From NCBI RefSeq assembly GCF_017874375.1, contig NZ_JAGGLK010000003.1, positions 248,001-312,000 of the forward strand: a DNA stretch of 64,000 bases, in the 5' to 3' direction. Within the stretch, counting starts at the first letter, position 1. Every line of letters starts with the position of its first letter. Under the pieces are notes generated by a model. The model was not told where the DNA came from. It was given only the letters and a program-made list of their open reading frames with translations, and did not search any database. A program made the translations under genes and the position numbers. This stretch comes from Methanohalophilus levihalophilus. GTDB lineage: Archaea > Halobacteriota > Methanosarcinia > Methanosarcinales > Methanosarcinaceae. Below are positions 46,269-55,278 of the stretch, piece after piece.

Positions 46269-47484
46269 ATTCTGCAACACCTCTACACATCAGGTAAATT
46301 GCGGCATACTCAGGAACCTGCTGCACTCCTTCTTCTACCTGCAGGTCAATGCCTTTCATTTGTACCCCAAATGGTTTCATAACTTTTATTGTTACCGCCC
46401 TTTCTGAAAATACAACCGCATCGGAAAGGGGTTCAAAGTTCTCTATCTCATCAAGCCCGAGCGTTACAACCCTCATCCCGGAACCGCCATGAAGGGATCC
46501 GGGCAATCGTATAAGTCTTTTAATATCTGCTGTAACCGGTTCGTCAACCTGTGCCGGATTGAAAAGGTGAATGCGTTTTTCTTCAATTGCAACTTCAACT
46601 AATTTTGTAATCATTCCTCGCTGATTGCCAGCAGTTCCAAAATCAAACCTTCCAGTTTCCTTGAAATATTCTAAAAGTTCGGGTTCATCGGAAATTTTCT
46701 CTAATCTTGAAATTGCTTTCTTTCCAAATCCTTCTATCTTCTTTAATTCTTGGAATCGATCTTTCTTTTCCTTTTTCATTTCTTCTTCAAGGTAGCTGGC
46801 AACGTATTCAGTAATCCTTTTACTCCATCCGATTTTTGGATTTTTCAATGCATGTCTGCTAGTTATCTCAGTTTTATCTCTAAATGTTGTAGTACCAGTT
46901 CCCGAATCGCCATCAAGGTATTTTCTCTTATAAAGATATTTTACATCTATCCCTTTTCCTGCAACATAGTCGACAATTTCCCTTCTCTGGGGACTTTCCA
47001 GTTCCCGAACACTTTTATCTTCAATGTGGAAATGGTATCCTCTGCCTCCTGAAAACACGGCAGTAATGCTATCTTCCGGGAAACCAAAGTCATCTGTGAG
47101 AAAATCCAGAAGTCTTAATGATTCTGTTTTCACCATTTCCAGCATCTCAGCATATGATTGGGGTGCTCCGGGAAGGTGATCCGCATCAAGGTCAAAAATA
47201 AGGTCTGCTCCAAGCCAGTTTTTCTCTTTCATGGAAGGTGCATCAGGATACTGGTAATATGCGACGGAATGATAAACATGAGCTGGCTGCATCGATACGA
47301 GGTAGTCACGAACCTCTCCCGGTGCGCCGAATGCCTTATGTCTGTACATAATGGTCTCGGGCATGCTATCATAAGAAATAAAGCCCCATTCGCGGGAAGG
47401 GAGTTCTGAAGGCAGGTCTAAAGTTGCCGTTTGGTAGTAATCCCTGAATTTATTTTTAAGAAATTTTTTTGTCCTGAGATCCAT
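46255..47484 (-). CDS. priS: DNA primase catalytic subunit PriS
   Basis: A 409-residue archaeal/eukaryotic primase. The catalytic acidic site is FDLDADHLPG (about 96-105), the nucleotide-binding motif is SGGRGYHFHI (about 145-154), and the later RLPGSLHGGSGM is typical. It makes primers with PriL, which is not here. It is the first gene of the leftward cluster priS, GINS, L44e, S27e, aIF2-alpha, nop10, PAC2, endoQ. It ends in TGA. Confidence 0.95.
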   Translation of the reverse strand: MDLRTKKFLKNKFRDYYQTATLDLPSELPSREWGFISYDSMPETIMYRHKAFGAPGEVRDYLVSMQPAHVYHSVAYYQYPDAPSMKEKNWLGADLIFDLDADHLPGAPQSYAEMLEMVKTESLRLLDFLTDDFGFPEDSITAVFSGGRGYHFHIEDKSVRELESPQRREIVDYVAGKGIDVKYLYKRKYLDGDSGTGTTTFRDKTEITSRHALKNPKIGWSKRITEYVASYLEEEMKKEKKDRFQELKKIEGFGKKAISRLEKISDEPELLEYFKETGRFDFGTAGNQRGMITKLVEVAIEEKRIHLFNPAQVDEPVTADIKRLIRLPGSLHGGSGMRVVTLGLDEIENFEPLSDAVVFSERAVTIKVMKPFGVQMKGIDLQVEEGVQQVPEYAAIYLMCRGVAEYGSK

Positions 47485-47591
47485 GAATGATAATCCTTCC
47501 AGCCTTAGAGGGCTCTAATTTATTTCATCTTTGGTTTATATAAGCTATTGGACAAACCTTTTTAGCACCTTCCCCTTTATTAGTATCGGAT
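47485..47591. promoter_or_regulatory. Divergent promoter region of priS and rqcH
   Basis: 107 AT-rich bases; TTTATATAAGC (47536-47546) is a good TATA box for the rightward rqcH gene, about 45 bases before its ATG. Confidence 0.5.
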
Positions 47592-49583
47592 ATGAAAGAA
47601 GAAATGACGAGTGCGGATGTTGCTGCACTAATTAGTGAATTTAACAATCCTTCCAATACACTGGTAGACGCTAAAATCGGGAAAATTTACCAGCCGGCAG
47701 AGGGAGAATTGCGTATTGCCTTAAACATGTTTAAGAGAGGGCGCCAAAATCTTGTAATTGAATTAGGAAAACGGCTCCATCTAAGTCAGTACGTAAGGCC
47801 AAGCCCAACGACTCCGCAGGCTTTCCCAATGCTTTTACGAAAGCACATCATGGGTGGCCGGATTCTTTCCATCAACCAGTATGATTTCGACAGGATTGTG
47901 GAAATACATATTATAAGAGGTGGGGAAACCACCATTCTGGTTGTCGAGCTTTTCGGGCAGGGAAATGTGGTTTTACTTGACAACGAACGTCGTATTATCC
48001 TCCCCATGAAGCCCGTCACATTCAAAGGCAGGCGTATAAGGCGTGGGGAGATTTACCAGTATCCTGAGGCTCAGGCAAGTCCTTTGGACATCGATGGTGA
48101 ACAATTATTTGCGATCCTCCAGTCCTCAAATGCCGATGTTGTGCGTACAATCGCCAGCAGGTTTAATCTTGGTGGAGTGTATGCCGAAGAAGTCTGTCTG
48201 CGCTGCGGTATCGATAAAACCCGGGAAGCAATATCTCTTAATGAAGCAGAAATTGAGTCATTGATTGAAGGTTTAAAAGAGGTATTCAAGCCACTTACTG
48301 AAGGCGAATTGAAACCATGTATTGTCAGAGGAGAACAAAATGGGAATCTCGTGGATATCAACGTAATCCCCTTTGAACTCCAGCAGTATTCAGGAGCAGA
48401 AACTGAGTGCTACGAATCATTTAACAAGGCACTGGATGAGTTTTTCGGGAAACATTCAGCTGCCACTTTTGCTGAGCAAAAAGAATCCGTCAAGAAAGAA
48501 AAAGTGGATGTTCTTGCTCGTCGCCTCCAGCAACAGGAAGATGCAATCAGTAAGTTCGGTAAAGAAATTGATACGTTAACCGAAATCGCTGAACGCATTT
48601 ACGAATATTATCAGGATATTGAAGGACTGCTTGGTGTCCTGTCCTCAGCACGTGAAAAAGGCTATTCGTGGCAGGATATTCGCAAGATTCTTGATGGCGC
48701 AAAAGAAGAATCCGAGGCTGCAAGGGCAGTTGTCAATATTGATTCTTCCAGAGGTGTCGTTACCATGAATCTCAATGGTGCAAAGGCAAATATCGATGTG
48801 CGAAAAACGGTGCCTCAGAATGCTCTTGTTTACTATGAAAAAGTCAAGAAACTTGAAAAGAAACGCAAAGGTGCCCTTGAAGCAATTGAGCAAACCCGTA
48901 AGCAGATGAAAAAGCGGGACAGCAAGAAAGAGGCTGCCAAGAGAAAGGCCTTTGTCAAGAAGCACTGGTATGACAGGTTCCGTTGGTTTGTTTCATCAGA
49001 CGGTTTCTTTGTGGTTGCGGGACGAGATGCTACCACAAACGAGGATATCGTCAAGAAATACATGGAAAAAAGGGATATTGTTTTCCATACTCAGGCACCG
49101 GGTGCCCCAATGACAGTCATAAAAACCGAAGGCAAGGAAGTTCCCCAGTCAACACTTGATGAAGTAGCCCGGTTTGTAGTCTCAAACTCCAGCATCTGGA
49201 AAGCTGGTCAGTTCGCAGGAGATTGCTACTGGATTTTGCCAGAGCAGGTAACCAAGACTCCTGAATCAGGGGAGTATCTTAAGAAGGGTTCATTTGTAAT
49301 TCGGGGAGATCGCAATTACATGCGGGATGTTCCTGTAAGTGCTGCTGTAGGACTTGAACTTGGGAAGGAAACCCGTGTAATTGGTGGTCCGCTATCGGCT
49401 GTTCAAGCCCGGGCTGAACACGTAATTGAGATTGTTCCCGGGAAATTCAACCAGAATGATCTTGCCAAAAAGATCTACAGGATGTACGTGGAAAAACTGC
49501 AGGATGTGCATTTTGTGAAACAGATTGCTTCACCTGATAAAATTGCTATGATGCTTCCGCCTGGTGGATCTGAATTGAAATAA
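47592..49583 (+). CDS. rqcH: Ribosome quality-control protein RqcH/NEMF
   Basis: A 663-residue protein of the Rqc2/NEMF/RqcH family. NFACT-N at about 1-220 (MTSADVAALISEFNNPSNTL, TPQAFPMLLRKHIMGGRILS), a long coiled coil (about 290-445), and NFACT-R at about 455-570 (YDRFRWFVSSDGFFVVAGRD, TQAPGAPMTVIKTEG). It binds stalled 60S-type subunits carrying peptidyl-tRNA; bacterial RqcH adds alanine tails. It is followed after 20 bases by pelota, so the two rescue factors are cotranscribed. It ends in TAA. Confidence 0.94.
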   Translation: MKEEMTSADVAALISEFNNPSNTLVDAKIGKIYQPAEGELRIALNMFKRGRQNLVIELGKRLHLSQYVRPSPTTPQAFPMLLRKHIMGGRILSINQYDFDRIVEIHIIRGGETTILVVELFGQGNVVLLDNERRIILPMKPVTFKGRRIRRGEIYQYPEAQASPLDIDGEQLFAILQSSNADVVRTIASRFNLGGVYAEEVCLRCGIDKTREAISLNEAEIESLIEGLKEVFKPLTEGELKPCIVRGEQNGNLVDINVIPFELQQYSGAETECYESFNKALDEFFGKHSAATFAEQKESVKKEKVDVLARRLQQQEDAISKFGKEIDTLTEIAERIYEYYQDIEGLLGVLSSAREKGYSWQDIRKILDGAKEESEAARAVVNIDSSRGVVTMNLNGAKANIDVRKTVPQNALVYYEKVKKLEKKRKGALEAIEQTRKQMKKRDSKKEAAKRKAFVKKHWYDRFRWFVSSDGFFVVAGRDATTNEDIVKKYMEKRDIVFHTQAPGAPMTVIKTEGKEVPQSTLDEVARFVVSNSSIWKAGQFAGDCYWILPEQVTKTPESGEYLKKGSFVIRGDRNYMRDVPVSAAVGLELGKETRVIGGPLSAVQARAEHVIEIVPGKFNQNDLAKKIYRMYVEKLQDVHFVKQIASPDKIAMMLPPGGSELK

Positions 49584-49603
49584 TGGTAGTATGAGGTAAA
49601 CCG

Positions 49604-50647
49604 ATGCGAATCCTTAAAAAGAATCTCAAGGGCAATGAAGGTGAGATAGCTCTTGTTCCACAGACTCTGGATGATCTCTGGCACCTGAAGTATATTATTG
49701 AGCCCGGAGACGTGGTGTTTGCCCTTACCAAGAGGAAAGCCGATTCTGCTACTGACAAGCTGCGACCTGAAAAATCGGAGAAAAAAACAGTTCGCCTTGG
49801 AATTCTGGTTGAGAGTCTTGAATTTCACAAATTTTCAAACCGGCTGAGGCTACATGGCCCTATAGAGCATGGTATGGATGTGGGTGCTTATCATACTTTG
49901 AATATTGAGGAAGGAACTGATCTTTCTGTTATCAAAGTGTGGAAAGGGGATCAGCTTGAAAGGATCGAGGAAGCAGAAGCCGCAGCTAAACGCCCGAAAG
50001 TGATAATTGTTGCAGTAGAAGAGGGGGATGCAGACATCGGTTTTGTGCGGCATTACGGCGTGGAGTTATACACTCATGTCCGGCAGTCCTCCGGGAAGGG
50101 TGAAGGTTCTCTCCGGGATGATTTCTTTGAATTGCTTCTTGAGAAATTGAAGTATCCGCTTACAGGGGAAGAGTCAATTGTACTTGCAGGTCCGGGTTTT
50201 ACAAAAGAAGATTTTCTCAATTATGTTAAAACCAAAGAACCGGAAATAGCAGCAGGAATTATTACTGAGGATACATCGTCCATCGGAATGTCCGGGTTTC
50301 AGGAAGTATTGCGAAGAGGTGCTGTTGACAGGATAGTAGAACAATCCCGTCTTTCAAGGGAAGCCTCCCTGATGGATGAGCTTCTGAAGGAAATCTCTGT
50401 TGATGGCAAAGCCGCATACGGGATGGAAGAAGTGCGAAAGGCACAGGATTATGGTGCAATTGAGACGTTGCTTGTTGCCGATGAGTACCTGCGTCAGGAC
50501 AGGGAAGAAGAAGGTAATATTGACAAGTTCATCCGGAATGTGGAATATTCCAAAGGAAAACTTGTGGTATTCAGTACAGGATTTGAACCAGGACAAAAAC
50601 TGGATGCCCTCGGAGGCATTGCAGCAATCCTCAGGTTCAAGATTTAA
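49604..50647 (+). CDS. pelA: Ribosome rescue factor Pelota (aDom34)
   Basis: A 347-residue Pelota: the Sm-like N domain (MRILKKNLKGNEGEIALVPQ, PEDVVFALT-like segment), the central RNase-like domain, and the C-terminal L30e-like domain (YGAIETLLVADEYLRQDREE). It frees ribosomes stalled on broken mRNA together with ABCE1. It lies directly after rqcH. Its TAA overlaps the TAA of the convergent diadenylate cyclase gene by a few bases. Confidence 0.95.
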   Translation: MRILKKNLKGNEGEIALVPQTLDDLWHLKYIIEPGDVVFALTKRKADSATDKLRPEKSEKKTVRLGILVESLEFHKFSNRLRLHGPIEHGMDVGAYHTLNIEEGTDLSVIKVWKGDQLERIEEAEAAAKRPKVIIVAVEEGDADIGFVRHYGVELYTHVRQSSGKGEGSLRDDFFELLLEKLKYPLTGEESIVLAGPGFTKEDFLNYVKTKEPEIAAGIITEDTSSIGMSGFQEVLRRGAVDRIVEQSRLSREASLMDELLKEISVDGKAAYGMEEVRKAQDYGAIETLLVADEYLRQDREEEGNIDKFIRNVEYSKGKLVVFSTGFEPGQKLDALGGIAAILRFKI

Positions 50648-51504
50648 TTATTTTTTAGAAGCCTGTCGGTAGATTCGATGGAAACCCTCTCCTTTCCATC
50701 CATGAATAGCCTGACAGTCCCGCCGGATTCTGAAACAGTTAAAGCTATTGCTACTGTATCGCGTGTCATGGCGGCAGCGGAAACATGTCGGCCGCCAAAT
50801 CCTTTGTTAATGTCGAGGTCCTTTGCATCAACATCCAGATAACGTCCTGCATTGAGGATTACTCCCTCTTCAGATACTATGAAAACGCCATCAAGAAGTG
50901 AAAACTCTTTTACAGATTCCCAGTTTTTTTCTTCAAGAATGCTTTTTTCATCATCCGGATGGCCCGAATACGGGTTAAGGATCATCTGGTGGGATCGCTG
51001 CATGACCTCTTCATGATCTCCAATTAAAAACGCCGTACCTACCTGTCTTCCTTCGCGGCCGGCTTCAGATATTTCAAGACATAGCCGAAACGCTGCTCTC
51101 ATAACTTCCGGTGAAATTCTTTCTTCACATTCCTGCATTGCATTAAGCAGCACACTCTTCGAGAAATCATGGAATATGATGGCCACAGATTCTTCGGATA
51201 TGGAAATTCCAACAACGATCCCTCTCTTCATTTTTCCGATGACATGTTCTATAGAAGCAGCCTTTTCAATATCGGAAACATATGATTTAGCCTCTCTGCA
51301 AAGGTTTTTTTCCATGGAGTGAAGACTTCCGCTTTCCGGGGGGATGAAACCTTCAATAAATGTATCTGTATTGCCCGGGAGCTGGTAAACCGGAATATCG
51401 GTTTCAATTGGGAATGGTAGCTTTCCTGAAATCAGGACTGCAGCTGCATTATTTTTTTCAGCCAGTTTCAAGGTGCTTTCTATAAGTTCTTCAGCGGATT
51501 CCAT
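50644..51504 (-). CDS. dacZ: Diadenylate cyclase, archaeal DacZ type
   Basis: 286 residues. The N-terminal half (about 1-150) is an archaeal-specific pyruvate-kinase-like region. The DAC domain follows with LLDGVFIVSEEGVILNAGRY (the DGA position reads DGV) and GFGGRHVSAAAMTRDTVAIA (the RHR-type motif), then VSESGGTVRLF. It joins two ATP to c-di-AMP, which in archaea is linked to salt and osmotic balance. The enzyme stands alone upstream; spacer 51505-51637 is AT-rich. It ends in TAA. Confidence 0.9.
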   Translation of the reverse strand: MESAEELIESTLKLAEKNNAAAVLISGKLPFPIETDIPVYQLPGNTDTFIEGFIPPESGSLHSMEKNLCREAKSYVSDIEKAASIEHVIGKMKRGIVVGISISEESVAIIFHDFSKSVLLNAMQECEERISPEVMRAAFRLCLEISEAGREGRQVGTAFLIGDHEEVMQRSHQMILNPYSGHPDDEKSILEEKNWESVKEFSLLDGVFIVSEEGVILNAGRYLDVDAKDLDINKGFGGRHVSAAAMTRDTVAIALTVSESGGTVRLFMDGKERVSIESTDRLLKNN

Positions 51505-51637
51505 TCCATCCCCCGTTTTTTTTGTGATATTATGGTTTATATGTTTATTAAATATACTGTTTATTCATTAAAATAGTGAAGGGTCGTCAGTTAGATATTG
51601 TTCATGTTCCTTTAGGGTAGTAGGGGAAGTGATTATT

Positions 51638-52183
51638 TTGATCAGGACTTTTGTGGCAGTTGATATCCCGGAAGATCTCCGGAAAGGAATTGAGAGGATT
51701 CTCTCTGAGTTAGGTTCTATAAAAGGAATCAAAGCAGTGCATTCTTCCAACGTTCATGTGACTCTCAAGTTTTTAGGTGATGTGAAACAGTCTCAGATTC
51801 CTGTTATCATAGAGAAGCTGGAAACTGTGGAGTTGTCCCCTTTTATGTGTACTATGGAGAAGGTAGGTGTCTTCCCATCTTCTTCAAAGCCAAGGGTTAT
51901 CTGGTTGGGACTGGAAGGTCAGTTTAATAATCTTCATTTACAGGTAGAGAACGCTCTTGATGGTATGAGGTTTAAAAAAGACAACCGTGAGTATACTTCG
52001 CATGCAACCATTGGAAGGGTGAAATTCCTGAAAGGTGAAGAAAAAGAAGGTCTGAGACGTTTCCTGCAGGAATATGGGGATGAACATTTCGGTGAGTTTG
52101 AAGTAAGTAGTTTCAAACTTAAGAAAAGTACATTGACACCTAAAGGGCCTATTTATGAGACCCTTCATGAAGTTCTGCTTTAA
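51638..52183 (+). CDS. thpR: RNA 2',3'-cyclic phosphodiesterase ThpR
   Basis: A 181-residue 2H phosphoesterase with its two catalytic motifs HVTLKFLG (about 42) and HATIGRVKF (about 126). It opens 2',3'-cyclic phosphates on RNA ends and may act in tRNA splicing, which this genome needs for its intron-bearing tRNA. The frame opens at GTG 51629, but GGGGAAG lies 10 bases before TTG 51638 and MIRTFVAVDIP is the usual family start. It converges with apbE, three bases away. It ends in TAA. Confidence 0.92.
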   Translation: MIRTFVAVDIPEDLRKGIERILSELGSIKGIKAVHSSNVHVTLKFLGDVKQSQIPVIIEKLETVELSPFMCTMEKVGVFPSSSKPRVIWLGLEGQFNNLHLQVENALDGMRFKKDNREYTSHATIGRVKFLKGEEKEGLRRFLQEYGDEHFGEFEVSSFKLKKSTLTPKGPIYETLHEVLL

Positions 52184-52185
52184 TA

Positions 52186-53199
52186 TCACTGGATTTCGTA
52201 GGCTTCAAAGCCTTCAGATTTCACAATTCTTTTATCAGGAGTAATTATCAGGCATTCGACTCCTTCAAGACTTTCTATTAACTCCAGCCCATCTTCCTCA
52301 CCCAGCACAAACACGGAAGTTGCCAGTGCATCTGCCTCAATGGCTGAGTCGGCGATTATGGTTGAGCTGATGAGGTTTGAAACTGTATATCCAGTTCGTG
52401 GATCTGCAATATGTGATACTCTGGCGGAATCGTTGAAGTACCGCTCATAATTCCCGCTTGTGGTTACTGCTTTTCCTGAGACGGACATCAATGTGACAGG
52501 TTCGGCTTTTTTCTCCGGGTCCTGCAATCCTATAATCCAGGTTTCACCATCAGGTTTTGTCCCAAAGAAAAATCCGTCTCCTCCTGCATTCACAAATCCA
52601 CTTTTGAATCCTTCATCCATAAGAACTCTTGCAGCTTCATCCACAGCATACCCTTTTGCTATTCCTCCGAGGGTGATTTGCATACCTTCTTCAATTGAAA
52701 TGGATGTTTCATTGATGGTTATTGCAGAAGAGTTCACAAGTGGCAGGATAGTATCAAGTTCTTCCTGTGTAGGTGGCTGATTTGGTCTGCCTTCTCCGAA
52801 TTTGCTCGCCCAGAGGTCGAGTACAGGTTTGATTGTAACGTCAAATGCTCCGTCGGTTATTTCGCTGTAGTAAATAGCCTCTTCTAAAACAAAAACAAAG
52901 GAAGGATCTACATTCTCAATTGTTTTGTCCTGATTGAGGGTGGACACCTGACTCTGGCTTTCATAGGTACTCATAAGGCTTTCGATTTCTGAAATCCTCA
53001 CAAAAGCTTTGTCTATAGCTTCATATGCCTGTTCTTCGTCTGCTCCGACAGCGGCAATTGTAATAGTAGTTCCCAAAGCTTCCCTTGTCTGGCTGTAAGT
53101 TTCCATTTTTACAGGGGTTCCGCTATCTGAATCAAATCCCACAAAGGCAATCGATGCGAGTATCAGGATTATGAATACTGTTACAATCTTTGTGTCCAT
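52186..53199 (-). CDS. apbE: FAD:protein FMN transferase ApbE
   Basis: A 337-residue ApbE with an N-terminal membrane helix (IVTVFIILILASIAFVGFDS), so it acts outside the cytoplasm. Motifs include LGTTITIAAVGADEEQA, GGIAKGYAVDEAARVLMDEG, VNAGGDGFFFGTKPDG and ADSAIEADALATSVFVLGEE for FAD and Mg. It attaches FMN to Thr or Ser of target proteins such as RnfG and RnfD, whose genes lie 6 kb away. It ends in TGA. Confidence 0.94.
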   Translation of the reverse strand: MDTKIVTVFIILILASIAFVGFDSDSGTPVKMETYSQTREALGTTITIAAVGADEEQAYEAIDKAFVRISEIESLMSTYESQSQVSTLNQDKTIENVDPSFVFVLEEAIYYSEITDGAFDVTIKPVLDLWASKFGEGRPNQPPTQEELDTILPLVNSSAITINETSISIEEGMQITLGGIAKGYAVDEAARVLMDEGFKSGFVNAGGDGFFFGTKPDGETWIIGLQDPEKKAEPVTLMSVSGKAVTTSGNYERYFNDSARVSHIADPRTGYTVSNLISSTIIADSAIEADALATSVFVLGEEDGLELIESLEGVECLIITPDKRIVKSEGFEAYEIQ

Positions 53200-53394
53200 G
53201 TCCGCTGGTGGGTTTCCATCAATATTAAGGTTTGCGGAGTTTGGGCAGGAACAACAATAAAAATTACAATAGAAGTATATTAATAAAACAAATAGTTTGA
53301 TATATTATCAGCGAGATCATAGTTTTCCTGTAAAGATGAGGGGATTGAAGTGCGCTAAACAACTAACTCATATGCTTAAATCAGGGTTAAGATC
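53200..53394. other. AT-rich spacer between apbE and the small gene
   Basis: About 195 bases; AATTACAATAGAAGTATATTAATAAAAC contains possible TATA elements for both sides. Nothing else seen. Confidence 0.4.
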
Positions 53395-53544
53395 ATGAAT
53401 ACTTATGTGAAAATTGTGCATGCACAAACGATAATGACTGAACAGCAGCTTACTACTCTCAAGAGAACGACTGGAGAGCCCCACACCAAAGATGCGCTTA
53501 TTACTGCCGTAGAATATTATCTCAAATCTAAGTGTGAGAACTAA
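53395..53544 (+). CDS. Small DUF5371-like protein
   Basis: A 49-residue protein (VKIVHAQTIMTEQQLTTLKR then TKDALITAVEYYLKSKC). The pattern of a strand followed by two helices resembles small ribbon-helix-helix-like proteins and the DUF5371 group of Methanosarcinales; I am fairly but not fully sure of the match. No function is known. It ends in TAA. Confidence 0.65.
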   Translation: MNTYVKIVHAQTIMTEQQLTTLKRTTGEPHTKDALITAVEYYLKSKCEN

Positions 53545-53702
53545 GTATGGGCCTGTAAATTCCTGGAACATAAAAAAACAAAGTCATGTCTCATGAGGTA
53601 TATTTCAGGATATGGCATGTCAATATTTACTGGAATTAATTTTTATTCCAGCAATGATTATTCCGGGAAAAGCCTATCAAACCTGAACAATATGTATTAT
53701 TC

Positions 53703-55016
53703 ATGGGGTCGCCGGAAGAGTCTGCAAAGAGTACATCGCTTTTTCCAATCCTTTTTGTTAATTTCATTGGTACCCTTGGTTTCAGTATTGTTATTCCTTT
53801 CCTTGTATTTCTCGTAGCGAGGTTTGGGGGCAATGCCATTATCTATGGTCTCATGGGTGCTATGTATCCGGCTTTCCAGCTTATCGGTGCTCCAATTCTT
53901 GGTAGATGGTCAGATATTTACGGGAGGAAAAAAATCCTTCTGCTGAGCCAAATCGGGACTCTTGTTTCATGGATAATCTTTCTTGTAGCACTCTTTTTGC
54001 CTGTAAATGAACTCCTCAATGTAGATTCTTCGTTTTTTGGAGCCTTCGCAATTACGCTGCCATTGGTATTTCTCTTCATTGCAAGAGGATTTGATGGTCT
54101 GACTGGCGGCAACGTGTCAGTTGCAAATGCCTATCTTGCTGACATTTCAAGTGAAGAGGATCGGAATAAGAACTACGGAAAAATGTCCATTTCTTCAAAT
54201 CTGGGTTTTATCATCGGGCCGGCACTTGCTGGGTTTTTGAGTCTCACAGTTTACGGGGAGGCAATCCCGGTTTTGGCAGCCGTATTAATTTCAGTAGCGG
54301 GGACGATTGCAATTATTCGTTTTGTTCCGGAATCAAGGAAATGTGCTATTTGGGAAGATCATGAGGCAGATAATATAAGTAAACCCTTCGGACAGGAAAT
54401 AAAGAAATGTCCTGAAACACACGGGCCTGTAAAAATAAAATTTTCAGACGTACTCAGCCTGACACACGTACCGTATATGCTAGTCCTCTATTTTTTCATA
54501 TTTCTTGGGTTTAATGTGTTCTATACTGCTTTCCCGCTGCATGCCGTTGAACAACTTGAGTGGGGTGTTGCAGATATGGGGATTTACTTTTCATTTCTGG
54601 GTGTTCTCATGATTTTTGTACAGGGTCCTGTACTTGTAAGAGCAGTAAAAGTATATTCTGATGCAACTCTTGCCACCATCGGCAGTCTCCTGCTTGGAAT
54701 ATGCTTTCTTCTCCTTCTTCCGGGAACTCTCTTTATGACCTACCTTTCAGCGGTATTTTTTGCTGCCGGGAACGGGCTGATGTGGCCTTCCGTACTTTCA
54801 ATCCTTTCTAAAATTGCAGGGGATAGGTATCAGGGCTCAGTGCAGGGATTTGCCAGCAGTTTTGCGAGCCTTGCCAGCATTTTCGGGCTTGTGATGGGGG
54901 GAGTAGTATATGAATTCATAGGAACGAATACTTTCATTATCACATCTGTAGTGATCTTTTTTGTTTTCTTCCTGACATTGAGATTGCACTCTTTTGAAAA
55001 ACAACCCTTGGTTTGA
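53703..55016 (+). CDS. Major facilitator superfamily exporter (TetA-like)
   Basis: A 437-residue transporter with 12 predicted helices. The MFS signature between helices 2 and 3 reads LGRWSDIYGRKKILLLSQIG (about 65-84). A cytoplasmic loop of about 55 residues separates the halves (SRKCAIWEDHEADNISKPFG). It resembles drug/H+ antiporters of the DHA1 type; the substrate is unknown. The 250-base spacer after its TGA belongs to the next operon. Confidence 0.87.
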   Translation: MGSPEESAKSTSLFPILFVNFIGTLGFSIVIPFLVFLVARFGGNAIIYGLMGAMYPAFQLIGAPILGRWSDIYGRKKILLLSQIGTLVSWIIFLVALFLPVNELLNVDSSFFGAFAITLPLVFLFIARGFDGLTGGNVSVANAYLADISSEEDRNKNYGKMSISSNLGFIIGPALAGFLSLTVYGEAIPVLAAVLISVAGTIAIIRFVPESRKCAIWEDHEADNISKPFGQEIKKCPETHGPVKIKFSDVLSLTHVPYMLVLYFFIFLGFNVFYTAFPLHAVEQLEWGVADMGIYFSFLGVLMIFVQGPVLVRAVKVYSDATLATIGSLLLGICFLLLLPGTLFMTYLSAVFFAAGNGLMWPSVLSILSKIAGDRYQGSVQGFASSFASLASIFGLVMGGVVYEFIGTNTFIITSVVIFFVFFLTLRLHSFEKQPLV

Positions 55017-55094
55017 GATCCGGGAATTAACTAAATTATCATTCATGATATATTACCGCCTTACAGGGCTGGTCTAACGCACTTTCTCGAAAGA

Positions 55095-55102
55095 TATAAA
55101 TA
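55095..55102 (+). promoter_or_regulatory. rnf promoter: TATA box of the mmcA-rnf operon
   Basis: TATAAATA, preceded by an A-rich GAAAGA, is the best TATA match in the spacer. Transcription would begin near 55125, leaving a leader of about 150 bases. Confidence 0.55.
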
Positions 55103-55142
55103 CAGTAAATCAGTCAGTTTGGCAATCAGTAACAACTATGGA

Positions 55143-55210
55143 TAACAGAATTGTTACCTTCACTGGTTTGCAGGATTATAAAACCCCCAAAAATAACAAT
55201 CCCTCCAGTG
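55143..55210 (+). promoter_or_regulatory. Palindromic elements in the mmcA leader
   Basis: TAACA (55143-55147) faces TGTTA (55152-55156), forming an operator-like palindrome just past the expected start site, and CACTGG (55161-55166) pairs with CCAGTG (55205-55210), which could close a 50-base stem-loop. TAACA recurs at 55212-55216. Confidence 0.4.
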
Positions 55211-55278
55211 ATAACATATTTAACGTTTACAGATTATGTGTCCCGGGAATTTATGAATTATAAAGATGTGTGATTTTT

